Notes under the pieces: model-generated
What the model was told of the DNA's origin: nothing
Databases searched by the model: none
What the model saw: only the letters and a program-made list of their open reading frames with translations
Assembly: GCA_936450465.1 (NCBI GenBank)
Contig: OW388299.1
Location: forward strand, 35,351,548 to 35,415,547
DNA from: Gibbula magus
Taxonomy: Eukaryota > Mollusca > Gastropoda > Trochida > Trochidae
Reading direction: 5' to 3'
DNA: 64,000 nucleotides
Program-made: the position numbers and the translations under genes
Shown: one piece after another, positions 1-11,295 of the stretch
Layout: each line of letters begins with the position of its first letter
Position numbering within the stretch: the first letter of the stretch is position 1

Positions 1-2
1 TA

Positions 3-1024
3 GGACCCCTTCTTTTCACTTTATATGTGAAGGCCCTTGGAGAGATCATTGATGACCACAACATCAACCGCCACCAATATGCTGACGATATTCAGCTTCA
101 CAACTCATTCCCACCTCAACCTCAAGAAGCTAACATCACGCTCCAACATATGTCACATTGCTGTGATGATATTAAGACATGGATGTGTAACAACTACTTG
201 AAGCTGAATGATGAGAAGAGCGAATGTCTTCTAATCGGAACACCTGCTCGCAGATCGCAATGCGCAGTGACTACATTTGAATGCGGTTCTTCTCAGATCC
301 CATTGTCTGACACTGTTAAGAATCTTGGTGTATTTATTGATTCAGATCTATCGCTTGATCATCATGTCTCCAACTTGGTCAGAACCTGCTTTCTTCATCT
401 GAGAAACATTGGCAACATCCGGAAGTACTTAACCAAAGAGTCTGCTGCCATCCTAGTTCTGTCGTTAGTGATGAGCAGACTGGACTATTGTAACAGCCTC
501 CTGGCCGGTGCGACACAATCTCAGATCTCCAGGTTACAACGTGTTCAGAACACGGCCGCGAGAATTGTGACACAAACCTCAAAATCTGACCATATCTCTC
601 CAGTTTTACAATCACTACATTGGCTTCCGATTGCGCACAGAATAACTTATAAACTATGTTGCCTGTCTTTTAAATGTCTCTCTGGAATGGCTCCTGCCTA
701 TCTGTCAAGCCTCATTGATGTCTACCAGCCCACCAAATCCCTGAGATCTGAGAACAAGCAGCTCCTTGTTGTCCCTCGAGTCCGCACTAAACGATTTGGC
801 CAAAGATCATTTAGTCATGCTGCTGCAATGGCCTGGAACAGTCTTCCTGTAGAAATAAGACTCTGTCAAGACTATTCTTCATTCTGCTGTTATCTCAAGA
901 CCCATTTCTACAGACTTGCCTACTCCAAATAAACTCTCACCACGTTTTCTTCCTATGTGCGCCTTGAGCATGCACTGCGCATGGAAAGGCGCCTTATAAA
1001 TAGACTATTATTATTATTATTATA
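3..1024 (+). mobile_element. L2/CR1-like LINE, 3' part: reverse transcriptase C-terminal half and (TAT)n tail
   Basis: An open frame runs from the left window edge (position 3) to a TAA at 930-932. It starts inside the polymerase with the GPLLFTLY block, followed by the catalytic YADD (codons 78-89). Next come the thumb/connection motifs typical of L2/CR1/Rex-type LINEs: a KNLGV block, a RLDYCNSLL block and LQRVQNTAARI. The C-terminal end has a conserved WNSLP followed by a short tail. Downstream lies a 3' UTR with a GCGCCTTGAGCATG stem-like block ending in a TATTATTAT microsatellite, as usual for this LINE group. The open frame and intact YADD suggest a fairly young copy. The 5' part lies outside the window, so element length cannot be judged. 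The clade is assigned by motif appearance only. Confidence 0.85.
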
Positions 1025-1330
1025 TAAAATAAGACTTTGATGACAAAAAATATTTGATGAAAAATAGGACGTTGATGAAAAAAGTGACTATAATGGAAAA
1101 AAACACTTTGATGAAGAAAAATATTACATTGATGATAGAATATCGTTGATGACAGCATTGTCTTTAAGAAAAAAAAGTCTTTGGTGATAAAATCTCTTTG
1201 ATGACAAAAATGTCTTTAATGAAAAAAAACCAAATGATAAATAAAATAAACTATGATGACAAAAGGATTTCTTTTAGCATAATAAGACATTGACTACAAA
1301 TGTAGGACTTTGATGAAAAACATGACTTTT
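1025..1330. repeat. Degenerate GATGAAAA-type minisatellite
   Basis: The words TTTGATGA, TTGATGAAAAA and close variants recur about every 20-30 bases across this stretch (GACTTTGATGAC, GACGTTGATGAA, CACTTTGATGAAG, CTTTGATGACAAAA and others). Spacing and unit are loose, so it is an old, decayed array rather than a clean satellite. A second patch of the same words lies at 31855-32010. No coding potential is seen. The remaining stretch to about 1840 has no recognisable feature. Confidence 0.5.
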
Positions 1331-1844
1331 ATTAATGCGAAAGGTGTTGAATGTGTTGAGCTGAAGGGTGAGAGAAGAGAGCGTGTGCGTATGTCAGAGG
1401 GGGTGAAGTTGTGAGGATGGCTGGTTTGGAGGGTAAAGGGGATTGTGGGTGTCAGGCGCCAGTTGTTGAACTGAAAGGTGAGAGAAGAAACCCTATGTGT
1501 AGCCAATGTTATAGCCAGATTGGAATATCTACAAATTTTTATTTCTATTTAACTTAACGATAGGCAACATTGAATATCTAATATTGCAATTTGCTCACGA
1601 CACATCTTTCGTCTTCCAGATACTCTCAAAATTATTTTACAGTTGGTCTGTACCAATATTTATAATTTCTTATATTGTTTTCCTTTGTTTTATGAATAAA
1701 ATATGTATTATATGTATATGTATTTGAAAATACAATTAATTTTTTTTACAATACATCCTTCACAAATGAGGCCCATTTTTTAAAACTTTAAATTTTCCAT
1801 CATAATAATTACTAGCTCTTGACTGTACTTTATTTTGCAGAACT

Positions 1845-2094
1845 TCAGGCGTATTCTCTTCCCTCTGTTATTCCCCAGTCTTCACAGCCGTAGTCGAAGC
1901 TGAAGTAATGTTTTGGTGTAAATTCACTTTTCTTAGTGTTAGCATGAAATGAAATGAAAATTAGTGCACAAGTATCGGGTTGAAAGGGAAATGCATAGCT
2001 GTCAAGGTCTGACACTATCACTGTTGCATTAGGAAGAAAACATACAATAAGTTTTTTCTGCAATAGGTCAATACTTTTTCGCACATCGATCTGT
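1845..2094 (-). CDS. Possible last exon of an unrecognised protein (speculative)
   Basis: On the - strand an open stretch of about 83 codons ends in TGA at 1845-1847. Its upstream edge is a possible acceptor (TTATTACAG just above 2094). The translation has mixed, protein-like composition, for example VIVSDLDSYAFPF and FDYGCEDWGITEG, and reads less like chance than neighbouring frames. No family is recognised. No partner exon was found upstream on the - strand, and the pyrimidine tract of the acceptor is poor. It could be a relic exon or chance. Confidence 0.2.
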
Positions 2095-2281
2095 AATAAT
2101 TTAAATTCTACTGCATTTGTTTGAAATGAAAAGATAAAAACGTTTTGAAGGGTTTATCAACTTTAAGTTCATTAACGTTGAATTATATATGTATTATCAC
2201 TGTTTTGTGTCGGATAATAAACAAACCAGTTCAGCTCTTATCATTTATAGAAATATACTTGAAAGTAAATCTCCTTTGTAG

Positions 2282-5200
2282 GACTTGCGAGAGGATAGTT
2301 TTCGAGTTATGGCCTCGGATCAACAATATTGTTCTGGACAGAACCCTTCTGCAGAGTCCAATGATTCCATCCAAACCTCACCAATGTGCAAAACACTGCA
2401 CTGAACACCCAAAGTGTTCAATGTTTGGCTACAACCTTATCACAGGATCCTGTGGTTTGTATGGGGACATCCTGTTCAGAGACGGAGACTTGAAGAATCA
2501 TTTGGATGGACAACGCTACTTCGTTGTCAGGAAAGGTATGCATTCCTGGTTTAGTCATCCATATGAATATTTAGATGCTCAATACTCATTGTAGCAAGTC
2601 AAAAGCTGAAGGGGTAATGTTCTCTGCAACTGTCACTTTTGTGACTTTAGTTATTAAGTTAAATAAACGGACTTCATTTTAATACGGCATAGCTCGAGCA
2701 ATTGTTTGTAAGTTTTAATGTACTTTTACCTCTGTCAGTGCAGTGGAAGTAATACTTCTGGATTCCAAAACGTTATGTTTTTATATAAAATTTCAAAAGC
2801 TGAAAAAACTTGGGGATGCAGTTGTACAGAGAAAGTTATAAAATCCCATTGCCCCTGTCAATGTTTATGCATTGCAGAACACTTTTTTTCATACCTTTTT
2901 TTATTCTTTTGTACAGTACAAACATTGAAATTGGTAGACATTTCATTCAGTCACAAAACATGTTTTCCCACTATAAGCAAATAAAGATATAAGATAAAAA
3001 AAGAAACGTAAAGTAGAGAGAGGGAGAGAGTGAGAGAGAGAGAGAGGGAAGGGTAGGGGAAGAAAAGTATAAGGGATAGGGAGGAGGTGAGTATGTATAT
3101 GGACAGTATTACATAACATTGGTTTGGTTTGCATCAGTGCCATTCCAAGGGGGCCCATTTTTTGGCAAATTCACTTGGGTCTTTTGAATTAAATTTTTCA
3201 ATGTTATAGTAATGCCTTATTTGAGAAAATAGTTGGACAAATGAGGGAGTGGTGTTGCTATATTGACAATTTTGTTATTATAAAAATGTGATTTTCCAAA
3301 ATATTCAATTTTGGATCACCAAGGAGGAAATTTTTCCTGTTTAAGCATAATTTTAGACAAGTTTTACTTTCATACCAGCTACTGAGTTCGTTCCTTAGAC
3401 TTTCAACTTTTCGACAAGAAAAAAATAAATGTTCAAGTGTTTCGTTTTCAGATTGGCAAAGTGTACATAGGTTATTTTCAGACAAACCTATTTTGTAAAG
3501 AAAAGATTTTGTTGGTATGATGCGATGGGCAAGTTTATACTTGAAATTTCGTGAGTTACTGACTGTCACAGAGTTTCGTATTGTTGTAAAACATTCAGAA
3601 AGATAAATGTCTGACATGTCTGAATCTAATTTGGAATTCCATTTTGCTGTTAGATCTCGAAGGGTACAAAAGCCACATGATGTACGGAGAAGTTAATAGA
3701 GAAATTTGCAATCTGATGAAGCAGTGATAAATAAATAAATAAAATATGCATATTTATATATGCGCCCAATCCACCTCGACAGACATGCTCAAGGCGCTAC
3801 AAAAGTAAAACACTATGTACAGAAATCCTGATTGTGGATATTAGGGAAATATTAGGGAAATATTGTTGGAAGAGATAGGTTTTCAGTTTGGATGTGATGT
3901 GATGTCACTTAGGATCTTGCAGTAAATAGCTGTATTTGTTCTATTAACCTGGACGCCCTATGAAAGTTTAATCCATGATTTAGGTATCAAACTAATCTGT
4001 TTGAAATATGTAATAAAATTTGCATTCAAATCGAAGTCATGTTTCAAGGCATTAAATTCTTTAAGGTGTCCAGAGTCCGTCATCAGATCTCGAATGTATC
4101 TTATTCCACATTGGTGCCATTTATAATAGGTTTTAAAATCATCATAAGGGAGATAACTCATGAATGGCAGATTTCTGAATTCATCAATATTCTCAATTTG
4201 CAAATTATTATATATAGTTAGAACATCTTTCCAGAAATCATTCTTGATATGTTTAACTAACCTTTTTAATTGATCTTTTGGGAAGTTCAAGATGTTGATA
4301 TTTTCTGGATTTACCATTGAACATAAGTGTTGCCATAATCCATCTTTTTGAGTCATACGCTTAACCCATTTCAATTTCATGTATTTACAAAAAGCTTCAA
4401 CGTCAAGCATGCCAAGTCCTCCTTCTGAATAATCATTCATCAGCATCTGTCTTTTTTATTTTATCTCTTTTTCCATTCCATATGAACTTAAACAGAATTG
4501 TATTTAGTGATTTAAAGAACGCTTTGTCCGGCATTGGAAGGGCTGAAAATAAATGTGTAAATAATGGAATAATTTTGGACTTGATAATTGTAATTTTGCC
4601 ATTTAATGCTAATGAGCGTTTTGACCAAGAGAAGCAAATTTTTCTTGTTTTGTCAATTTGTTTGTCAAAATTCAAGGGGATAATTTGTTTTAAGTCAGTT
4701 GAAAACATTATCCCTAAGATCTTGAAAGGTTCTTTAGACCACTGGAGGGGTAGATGGGGCCATAGTTGTTCATTTTAATTCTTTTTTTAACCAAACCAAA
4801 CAGCCTTGGTCAGATGCAAGCTACGATAAGTTCTATTAAACCCTCTTGTGTTCCTTCTAGAGTGAAGTTCGCGTCGACAGCGTATTGAAAAGTTAAATAT
4901 TCAACGCCATGGACGTCTATACCTTTTATCCGGATATTATTCTTGATGGAGATGGATAATAATTCTATACAAACGATAAATAGATATAGGGAGATGGGGT
5001 CGCCTTGTCTACAGCCTCTTTCAAGTTGAGTTTCATAATTTGAAATGTGCCCTGTACTTATAATTGCGCTATTACTATTACATTGAAACACTGTTGGTAT
5101 GCTAAAAAATATGTTTAACTTATTAAAATGACTTTTCACCAATGCTTTTTTTTTTTATAACGTTTGCTTTAGCCTGGTGTCCACTCAAACATGGGTTTCT

Positions 5201-6846
5201 TGTTTTTCGGGCAAGTGGACTCTTTGTTTGGTATTCGAATATTAAAACAGCTTGGACACCAGCTCAAGGGATATGTGAAAGCTTGACTGGAAGACTGGTC
5301 GCACTATCAAGTAAAGACAAAAGGATTGCCGTGTTGGAAGCTGTTTTTGATATGGGTAATAATATACATGTTATGGTAATATACCACGTCCTTTCTGTCT
5401 GCCTGTTCACGTAAAGGAGCTGTAGCACGTTTTTGGGTATTAGTTTTCTCAAGTTTGCCATGAATTATTCAAGATTATGCCATAAAACTATATTGTTACA
5501 TTAGAGGGTAAAACGTCTCATTACATGACCTGGTCAGCTGCATCCATAGAAAACGGTTATCCATAGTCAAAGAAAACGGTGTGACGTTCAAAGTGATTTT
5601 TTTCTTTAATGTGACGAGTATATTTGTTGGTCTGATGCGATTTTGAAATTTCAAACAGCAAGATGGTTTACCATTCCATCATTCTGTTTCATTTATAACT
5701 ATTATCTGAATTTTGAGGTATCACTACATCAGCCAGATCACTCGAACTGCCTTCTTAGCAGCCATTTGAAAGTGAACACTTTGAAATGGCCGCTCTCATG
5801 GCTTGACCAAACCATAAACATTCGTTTTAGAACTCTTTTGATTGATCCATGAATATTAATAAGCCATTGGTGACACTTATTTACCTTTTTGCCTTTTTTT
5901 GGTAACTTGACTTTATTTTCAAGACCACTACGACAGTTTGACCAGTTTTCAATTGAATAAAACATGTAATGGTCACTACTCTGTACAAGATGTGTGTCCA
6001 TCTTTTCAGCTCATTTCTTGATTATGGCGGGGGACATGGTCACGTTTGTGCATTGGCCAAGCAAGACAAATAATTGTTGGGTATTTCACACGGATACATG
6101 CCTAATTGATTAATATTCTTTCTATAATTGGAAATTAGAAATGGGTAAAGGTCGAACCCCATTACACATAATATTATGAACGTAGATAGAATATAAAATG
6201 AAGTACTGAAAGGCCATTTATTATAGTCTTTCAAGCTTATTCGTACTCAATATTAACATATTTCTAATTGTCAAAAATATGGTTGTTTATATCTTGATAC
6301 CATATTTCCGATATCCTTATCTATGCATAGATGACTGTTACATTATATAAATAATATCAAAAAGGGTTGTTTTTGTTTTTCTTGGTGTGAAGTGATTTTC
6401 AAAGGATATTTACGCATTTCTTTTAAGTAAATAAAATAAAGACTTCGAATATTGATGAACTATGATACTTGATGATACTTGTCAAAATCAGAAAGACTCA
6501 CTTTGACCACTAAATCATAAGTATCACTCAAGCACAAAATGTAAAATAAACAATTCAGAACGGCACAGTATAAGACTTGAAGTTTGATGGTGAGTATTTA
6601 ATTTGTCTTTAAGTGGTGCCGTTCGTTATAGGAAAAATGGATGGGCGATTCATGGTTGGAGGTTCTGACATTGAAACTGAAGGTGTCTGGCTCTGGTCTG
6701 ATGGGACTCCTGTATCGGACAACCCTTCGAGCGAAACTGACCCAAATGGAGGGACGAACGAAAATTGTATGTTCATTATGCATACACTTTTCTTTGATAC
6801 CAGGTGTTCTTCGACTTACGATTTCATTTGTGAAATAGCAAATTGA
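2282..6846 (+). CDS. Secreted PAN/apple + C-type lectin protein (three exons; 5' exon missing)
   Basis: Exons are 2282-2535, 5173-5355 and 6614-6846 (TGA stop). Boundaries follow TTTGTAG, GCTTTAG and TCTTTAAG acceptors and GGTATG and GGTAAT donors. The phases agree exactly: phase 1 at both internal junctions, giving 222 residues plus two bases of an earlier exon. Exon 1 is a PAN/apple module with the core C-x3-C-x5-C-x11-C-x-L. Exons 2-3 form a C-type lectin domain opening with WCPL, then the helix with GICESLTGRLVALSS, then a VWLWSDGTPV block and the closing YDFICE. The usual EPN/QPD sugar motif is replaced by a TDPN-like sequence and WND by FFDT, so calcium-dependent sugar binding is uncertain. 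No signal peptide exon was found upstream, although secretion is expected from the domains. Intron 1 carries a nested LINE; intron 2 carries a dispersed repeat. Confidence 0.75.
3013..3095 (+). repeat. Polypurine GA-rich tract
   Basis: About 80 bases are almost pure purine on the + strand, with runs of GAGAGA and GGGAGAGAG followed by AGGGTAGGGGAAG. It lies in intron 1 of the lectin gene. Such tracts can form triplex DNA in principle; nothing in the sequence shows that this one does. Confidence 0.7.
3250..5150 (-). mobile_element. Tx1/L1-like LINE, decayed, inserted in lectin intron 1
   Basis: Read on the - strand from 5142 downward. A reverse transcriptase block has the RGCRQGDPIS motif, and the catalytic YADD is mutated to YAVD (codons at 4873-4884). 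A WSKEPFKILGIMF block and thumb segments follow (4708-4433, then 4446-3958 after a frameshift near 4440). The C-terminal region is at 3617-3258, with a CTLCQSENETLEHLFFSC zinc-knuckle-like motif typical of L1/Tx1-type ORF2. The endonuclease and 5' half are absent, so the copy is 5'-truncated. It carries frameshifts, a dead active site and an inserted L2-like fragment (3727-3957). The whole element sits antisense inside intron 1 of the lectin gene. Confidence 0.75.
3727..3957 (-). mobile_element. L2/CR1-like LINE 3' end, nested in the Tx1-like LINE
   Basis: On the - strand this holds a relic of the LINE C-terminus (LKTYLFQQYF) and then the block GCGCCTTGAGCATG, a GGGCGC return stem and an ATTTATTT tail. 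The same block and layout close the LINE at the left window edge (around 958-1024), so the two are related families. It splits the Tx1-like coding region: sequence on both sides continues that LINE. Confidence 0.65.
5412..5890 (+). repeat. Dispersed repeat R1, copy 1 (lectin intron 2)
   Basis: This segment matches 30702-31122 in the same orientation. Shared blocks in order are: AAAGG..C.GTA.CACGTT, TTTTCTCAA.TTTGCC, GAAAACGG.TATCC.TA.TC.AAGAAA, AAGATGGTT, CCATTCCATCATT-like, CATTCGTTTTAGAACTC, and ATTAAT.AGCCATT followed by CACTTATTTA. No open frame is shared, so it looks like a non-coding mobile repeat or a decayed MITE. Divergence is substantial. On the - strand just beyond its right edge (6001-5892) there is an open segment ending at a GTAAATAAG donor-like site; its meaning is unclear. 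Confidence 0.55.
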
Positions 6847-6942
6847 ATAGTGCTTTAGACAGCATGAACATGGTAAAATCCATAGTTAGCTTGTAATCTC
6901 TCCAAAAGCCTGGTACTAAACCGAAGTACACATCTCAGCTGA

Positions 6943-7407
6943 TTTTGTATGATTTTCAATAACAAAGTTTCGACGTCGTACTCTTAACCTAAAAAGTGCA
7001 GGCGTTTAGTCATGAACCAATGAATACTTGTACTTGTTTTAAATTTTTTATTTGGAAATTTCCGTAATATATATAAATTGTTCCAAAATTAATTTGGATA
7101 AAGCACAACTGTTCATCAACATACAAGACATCTTCTGTGTGAAACAAATAAATGTGCCTCATTCGCAACATTTTAAACATGGTAGGGGTCACTTTGGTGT
7201 AAATTTCATTTCTTGCCCCTGTTTACATTAAACAAAGATATTCTAACTACACTTAACAAATGTAGTTCATTCAAACCACTGCAGATATTTGTTATTGTAT
7301 CATGCCATAATCAAATGCATCTCAGTTTTTTTAAACATTGAATTAATCGAAACCAACTAAGGTGTGTACTTTCTTCTGTAGCAAAATATACACGGTCCCT
7401 GTGGACC
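6943..7407 (+). repeat. 3' flank block shared with propeller gene 1 (copy 1)
   Basis: Starting about 100 bases after the lectin stop codon, this block aligns along its full length with 39612-40102, which starts about 60 bases after the stop of propeller gene 1. Shared anchors in order: GACGTCGTA.TCT, AAGCGTTTAG/AGGCGTTTAG, AAAATTAATTTG.ATAA, TTAATGTGCCTCATTC-type, GTAAATTTCATTTCTT, TTCATTCAAAC.ACTGCAGA, CATAATCAAATGCATCT and AATCGAAAC. Both copies are in the same orientation and the same relation to a gene end. It is either a duplicated gene tail or a dispersed repeat. Confidence 0.6.
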
Positions 7408-7724
7408 GAGAATGGAATCAAAATGTATTGGTCATTCCTGTGCATATATAACATGAAATAATAGCTTTTTACACGTATAATTAGTCAGTAACGGAAAGTA
7501 TTTAATATGTTAAATTGAATGTCAATTGACTTTATATGACACAAATGCTTCATTTAGCCAATAATCCAGAATTCATGAGTATCAGGAATTTTGTACATAC
7601 ATTTTTGAGATGCAACTGAAAAAGAAAACATATGTTTAAATATATGTCATATATAAAAATCAATAAAACTGACACTACCATTTTGAAATAATGGCTTCTG
7701 TTTTTACTTCATCAGTCCTGAAAG

Positions 7725-7900
7725 GCCTGATGGGCTTATGACATGCCATGGCATGGCGTCCGTCCGTCTGTAAACTTTTCTCTTTCTTTTAACTTCTTCT
7801 TCTTCTTCAGAACCATTGACCCTAGAGAGCTGAACCTTTATGTAGGGACTCCTTGGACGGAGGGGATTTAAAATTGTATATTTCGCGACCTACAAACCTT
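7725..7900 (+). repeat. Short dispersed-repeat-like block with (CGTC)n
   Basis: A 12-bp palindrome ATGCCATGGCAT (7743-7754) is followed at once by GGCGTCCGTCCGTCTGTAAAC and a pyrimidine-rich run. Such blocks recur widely in mollusc genomes (from memory, not checked). The neighbouring 7408-7724 stretch holds nothing I recognise. Confidence 0.3.
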
Positions 7901-7994
7901 TTTTTCATCTAATACTCCAGTAAGTCTATCTGACAATCTAACCATTGTGAGTCGTTGCTGTGACCATACCACTAGAAAATGTCCTCACGCAGTA

Positions 7995-8560
7995 GCGTTT
8001 TACAGGGTGTGAATTAACAATGTTGTATTGACGTTTTGTTTCAACGTTTTAATAACGTTAGAATATATAAGACGTTAGAATACAACGTTCTTATGACGTT
8101 GTAGGAATATTGGGATTTAACCATGCCAATTCACAACGTTGTAATGACATTGTCTTTCAACGTTTATTAACGTTAGAATACGAAGGAAGGTTACAACATT
8201 CTAATGTATGTGATTCAATGTTGTATTGACGTTAGAATAAGACGTTAGAATACAAAGTCCTAATGACGTTGTAGGAACGTTGAATTTGAACCTAATCAAT
8301 TAACAGCGTTGTAATGACGTTGTGTTTCAACGTTGTATTGACGTAAGAATAAGATGCTAGAATATAAAGTCCTAATGACGTCCTAGGAACGTTGGTTTTT
8401 AACCTAACCAATTAACAACGATCTATTAACGTTATTTTGTGACGTTGTCTCTGCAACGCTGTAACAACGTCATAATAACGTAAGAACAAAAGGTAACCAA
8501 ACCACAACGTTGCTACAACGTTGTTAAACGTTGTCTGTTTGCTGGGTAATCTACAATTCC
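7995..8560. repeat. AACGTT-rich minisatellite, 112-bp period
   Basis: Degenerate tandem array full of ACGTTGT, AACGTT and GACGTTAGAATA words. The clearest unit starts are at 8235 and 8347, giving a period of 112 bases; one older unit lies to the left and a partial one to the right. The right end closes with CAACGTTGTTAAACGTTG and TGTTTGCTGGGTA. That pattern resembles internally repetitive non-autonomous DNA elements found in many animals. No coding frame. Confidence 0.6.
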
Positions 8561-9314
8561 CTTCCCAAACAAACTAAATATTCCGTCTGTATCCTTTGAT
8601 GGCATCTACGAATGAATGCTGATCGATGTAACTTCGTTTATAATGTATACTGAGAAAGTGGTGTTTGTGTATTTGACATAGCTTGTTGCCATTGAGAACG
8701 ATCGGCACTAATACCTTCTGCTACCTTGAAGGTTTGATGTTGTGGTTCTGACTTTGGTTCTGAATACAACTGTCATTTGCTTCATTTATGATGCAAGGTG
8801 ACAAGGTACAACAATAACAACTAGACAGCAGTATTTGACATGTGCCTCTCGCGGAAAAAATGCAGTGTAATCGACCTACGCACAGAGTTAATGCAAGCTG
8901 AAAGATGTAATGATTCATCTAACTGAGATATCGATAGTAAATAGATATAAAAATGCAGACGTAACTATAGAAAGAAATGTTAACTCGAGGAGGAATCTTA
9001 AGTATGAATCATAGAAGCTATCGAGGCTGTCTAAGAAAACAATTTTTGAAAAAGATTCAGTTTAATGGTGGCAATAAGAAAGATATCAGCACATATAGAC
9101 ATTTTAATGACTTATTAGTATATACATAACCCCGATACTTCGCCGATATTAAGTGATGGTGTCGATCAATATTTCTCAGTCTAAGAACAAGATAAGATGG
9201 ATAGATGTTCCCTAAGAACTAGATAATGAAGTTAATAACAATGAAATAGTTCAAGCTACATGTATACATAGATTGAAATGTGATAAGCCTTGCACGATAT
9301 GCTGAGGAAATGAA
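8561..9314. other. No recognisable gene
   Basis: AT-rich sequence with stop codons in all frames beyond about 65 codons. I see no splice-bounded coding exon, RNA gene or clear repeat here. Confidence 0.4.
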
Positions 9315-9617
9315 CGAGTTTCATAAACATGCAATCCAAAGGGACCGAGTGTAGTATTTTATTTATTACTCAATGACTTAAATAGCGCTAAATTGCAAGA
9401 ACATCGTTGCTAGTGACGCTCACTTGGAAATAGTCACTAACATTGTGACGTCAACCAAAAACGATTATGACGTCACGCGCTGATTATGACGTTTCGGCAG
9501 CACGCGGTGGTATCACACGTTTGTGTAACCAAATCATTGTTATCTAATGAGTGATCTCACCACGGTTGAGTAATAAATATAGAATACTAAACGATGTCCC
9601 GTATGATTATGAAACGG
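9315..9617. mobile_element. MITE with roughly 60-bp terminal inverted repeats, copy 1
   Basis: The left end reads GAGTTTCATAA, then GGGACCGAG, then TAGTATTTTATTTATTACTCAA. The right end is the inverse: TTGAGTAATAAATATAGAATACTA, GTCCCGTATGATT, ATGAAAC. Together they form an imperfect inverted repeat of about 60 bases. The body contains TGACGTCAACCAAAAACGA and GACGTCACGCGC. No transposase is present. A second copy follows at 9664-9940. Confidence 0.6.
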
Positions 9618-9663
9618 ATGGTTTGGTATTTTAACGAGCGAAAGCGAGTTAAATACCGATGCC

Positions 9664-9940
9664 ATTCACGAGTTTCGAAACCTGATATCAAACGGGACCG
9701 AGTTTACTATTTTATTTATTACTCAATGATGTTAATAGGGCTGAATTAGAAGAAAATCTTTTTTAGTGACACTTTCTTTTGCAGGCGCGCGGCTAACATT
9801 GTGACGTCAACCAAAAACGACTATGACGTCACGCGCCGATTATGACATTACGACAACACGAGGTGGTAGCACACATGTATGTAAACAACTCCTTGTTATC
9901 TAATGAGTGATCTCACCACGATTGAGTAATAAAGTATTAT
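9664..9940. mobile_element. MITE copy 2, same family as 9315-9617
   Basis: Same order of blocks as copy 1: GGGACCGAGT, TTTATTTATTACTCAATGA, AACATTGTGACGTCAACC, GACGTCACGCGC, GAGTGATCTCACCACG, TTGAGTAATAAA. It is in the same orientation, about 350 bases downstream. The right inverted repeat is more decayed. The spacer between the copies holds a second small palindromic block, CGAGCGAAAGCGAGTTAAATACC. Confidence 0.55.
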
Positions 9941-10717
9941 ATAAGATACCAACGGCAATAAAACACAGGCGGTCAATGGGACCTACAGCGTGCTCTATGA
10001 GACAATAAAACATGCTCGTGATTTAGTACGTCAGTTAGAGCATCGCCTAGCAATCGTATTTTACGTCACTTTAATTGTTCAGTGAAATTATTACATTATT
10101 ATATTAATTGCGAGTGAATGTGTTCTACCACGGGAGAATTAATATTTTCCAAATATACCGGTAAATAGAATTGCTGTGCCCCTTGAATTACCTTTAAAAG
10201 GTTATATGTAGCATTCTTTATAACCCCACTGCTGTTTGATAATTTGTTCTTGATCAGGTGTGAAATGAACATCTTGTAAACACTACATCTGATCCTTTTT
10301 CTTTTTTCAAGAACCTAAATACTTGCTTTCTTTTTGAAGTACCATTTAGGCCTCTACAGTTCAAAGATAATATTTCCTTTGAATGCATTTGATTTATTCA
10401 TATCTTTTGGTATATTGTCATACAATCTTGTGCACATTGATGATGAATGGTGTATGGAAATGTTTTTTTTGCACGTACATGTAAATTCAAACAAGGAAAA
10501 AATAAACTTTAAAAAAGTGTACTTGTGTACATTTCCGACTTCCATTAACTGTAAAAAAAACTACAGAAACTAAAGATATGATCTTTAGATGGTCTCCGTC
10601 CATCATTTAGAAATATTAATAACCAAGCAGCAACTGCCATGTTCATCAAAATATAAATAAACCGAAGATCTTCTAATCACGTCTTCGAAAGTGTAATTGC
10701 TAAAAATAAATCTAGTC
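9941..10717. other. No recognisable gene
   Basis: AT-rich sequence. A 79-codon + frame near 10334 overlaps a similar-length - frame and has no domain signal. No repeat or RNA gene is recognised. Confidence 0.35.
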
Positions 10718-11090
10718 ATGTGATGTAAACAAGTCATAATGTTGTATAGTCACGTGATGAGCACGTGACACGGTATTTAAAGCCTACATATCCATGTAGA
10801 GATGTCTAGAATTGTTACACATTTAATCAAAACTCCATCGATATTTGAGAAGAATAAGGTCTGATAATTGAATTCACACGTAATCAGACACTTGTCATAC
10901 GAATATAGTCATGTTTTGTAAATAAATTGTGATAATGTATCCTCACATGATGAGCACGTGACACGATATTTATAGCTTGTAGAGATATATCTAGAATTTT
11001 AACATATTATATCAATCATAACTACATTGATGGTTGCAAAGAATGTTAATGTCTAATGTTTGACTCAAGTTATCATACACTTGCAACATG
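10718..11090. repeat. Tandem duplication, about 193-bp period
   Basis: Two diverged copies begin near 10718 and 10911. Anchor words TCACGTGATGAGCACGTGACACG (10750) and TCACATGATGAGCACGTGACACG (10943) lie 193 bases apart. They are followed in both copies by GATATTTA-like, TGTAGAGAT, TCTAGAATT.TTA, an ATCAA..CT.CATCGAT-like block and GACACTTGTCATAC/ATCATACACTTG. Each copy contains two CACGTG-type E-boxes in inverted setting. Non-coding. Confidence 0.55.
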
Positions 11091-11295
11091 AGTAAAGAAC
11101 ATACTTATTTTTATAACGTAGAAATAAATGCATTTGTTCATGATAAAATCAGGCTTAATCGAAAGAAATCCCACAATGATCATCATAATTTATCACATAA
11201 ATAAAGTTTTATGAATCTTTCATTATAGAGTACTAATTAAAAGCTGTTGCTAACAATATTACATCCTTCGAATGTAAGTGTAGTTGATAACAAGC

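Noticed and set aside
2145..2281. Hydrophobic stretch before the PAN exon as signal peptide
   Set aside because: Its frame begins at a TTG, not ATG, and a good acceptor (TTTGTAG) cuts it off from the PAN exon.
5356..5414. Alternative donor at 5376 for lectin exon 2
   Set aside because: It leaves phase 0, which does not fit the phase-1 start of exon 3; the donor at 5356 fits.
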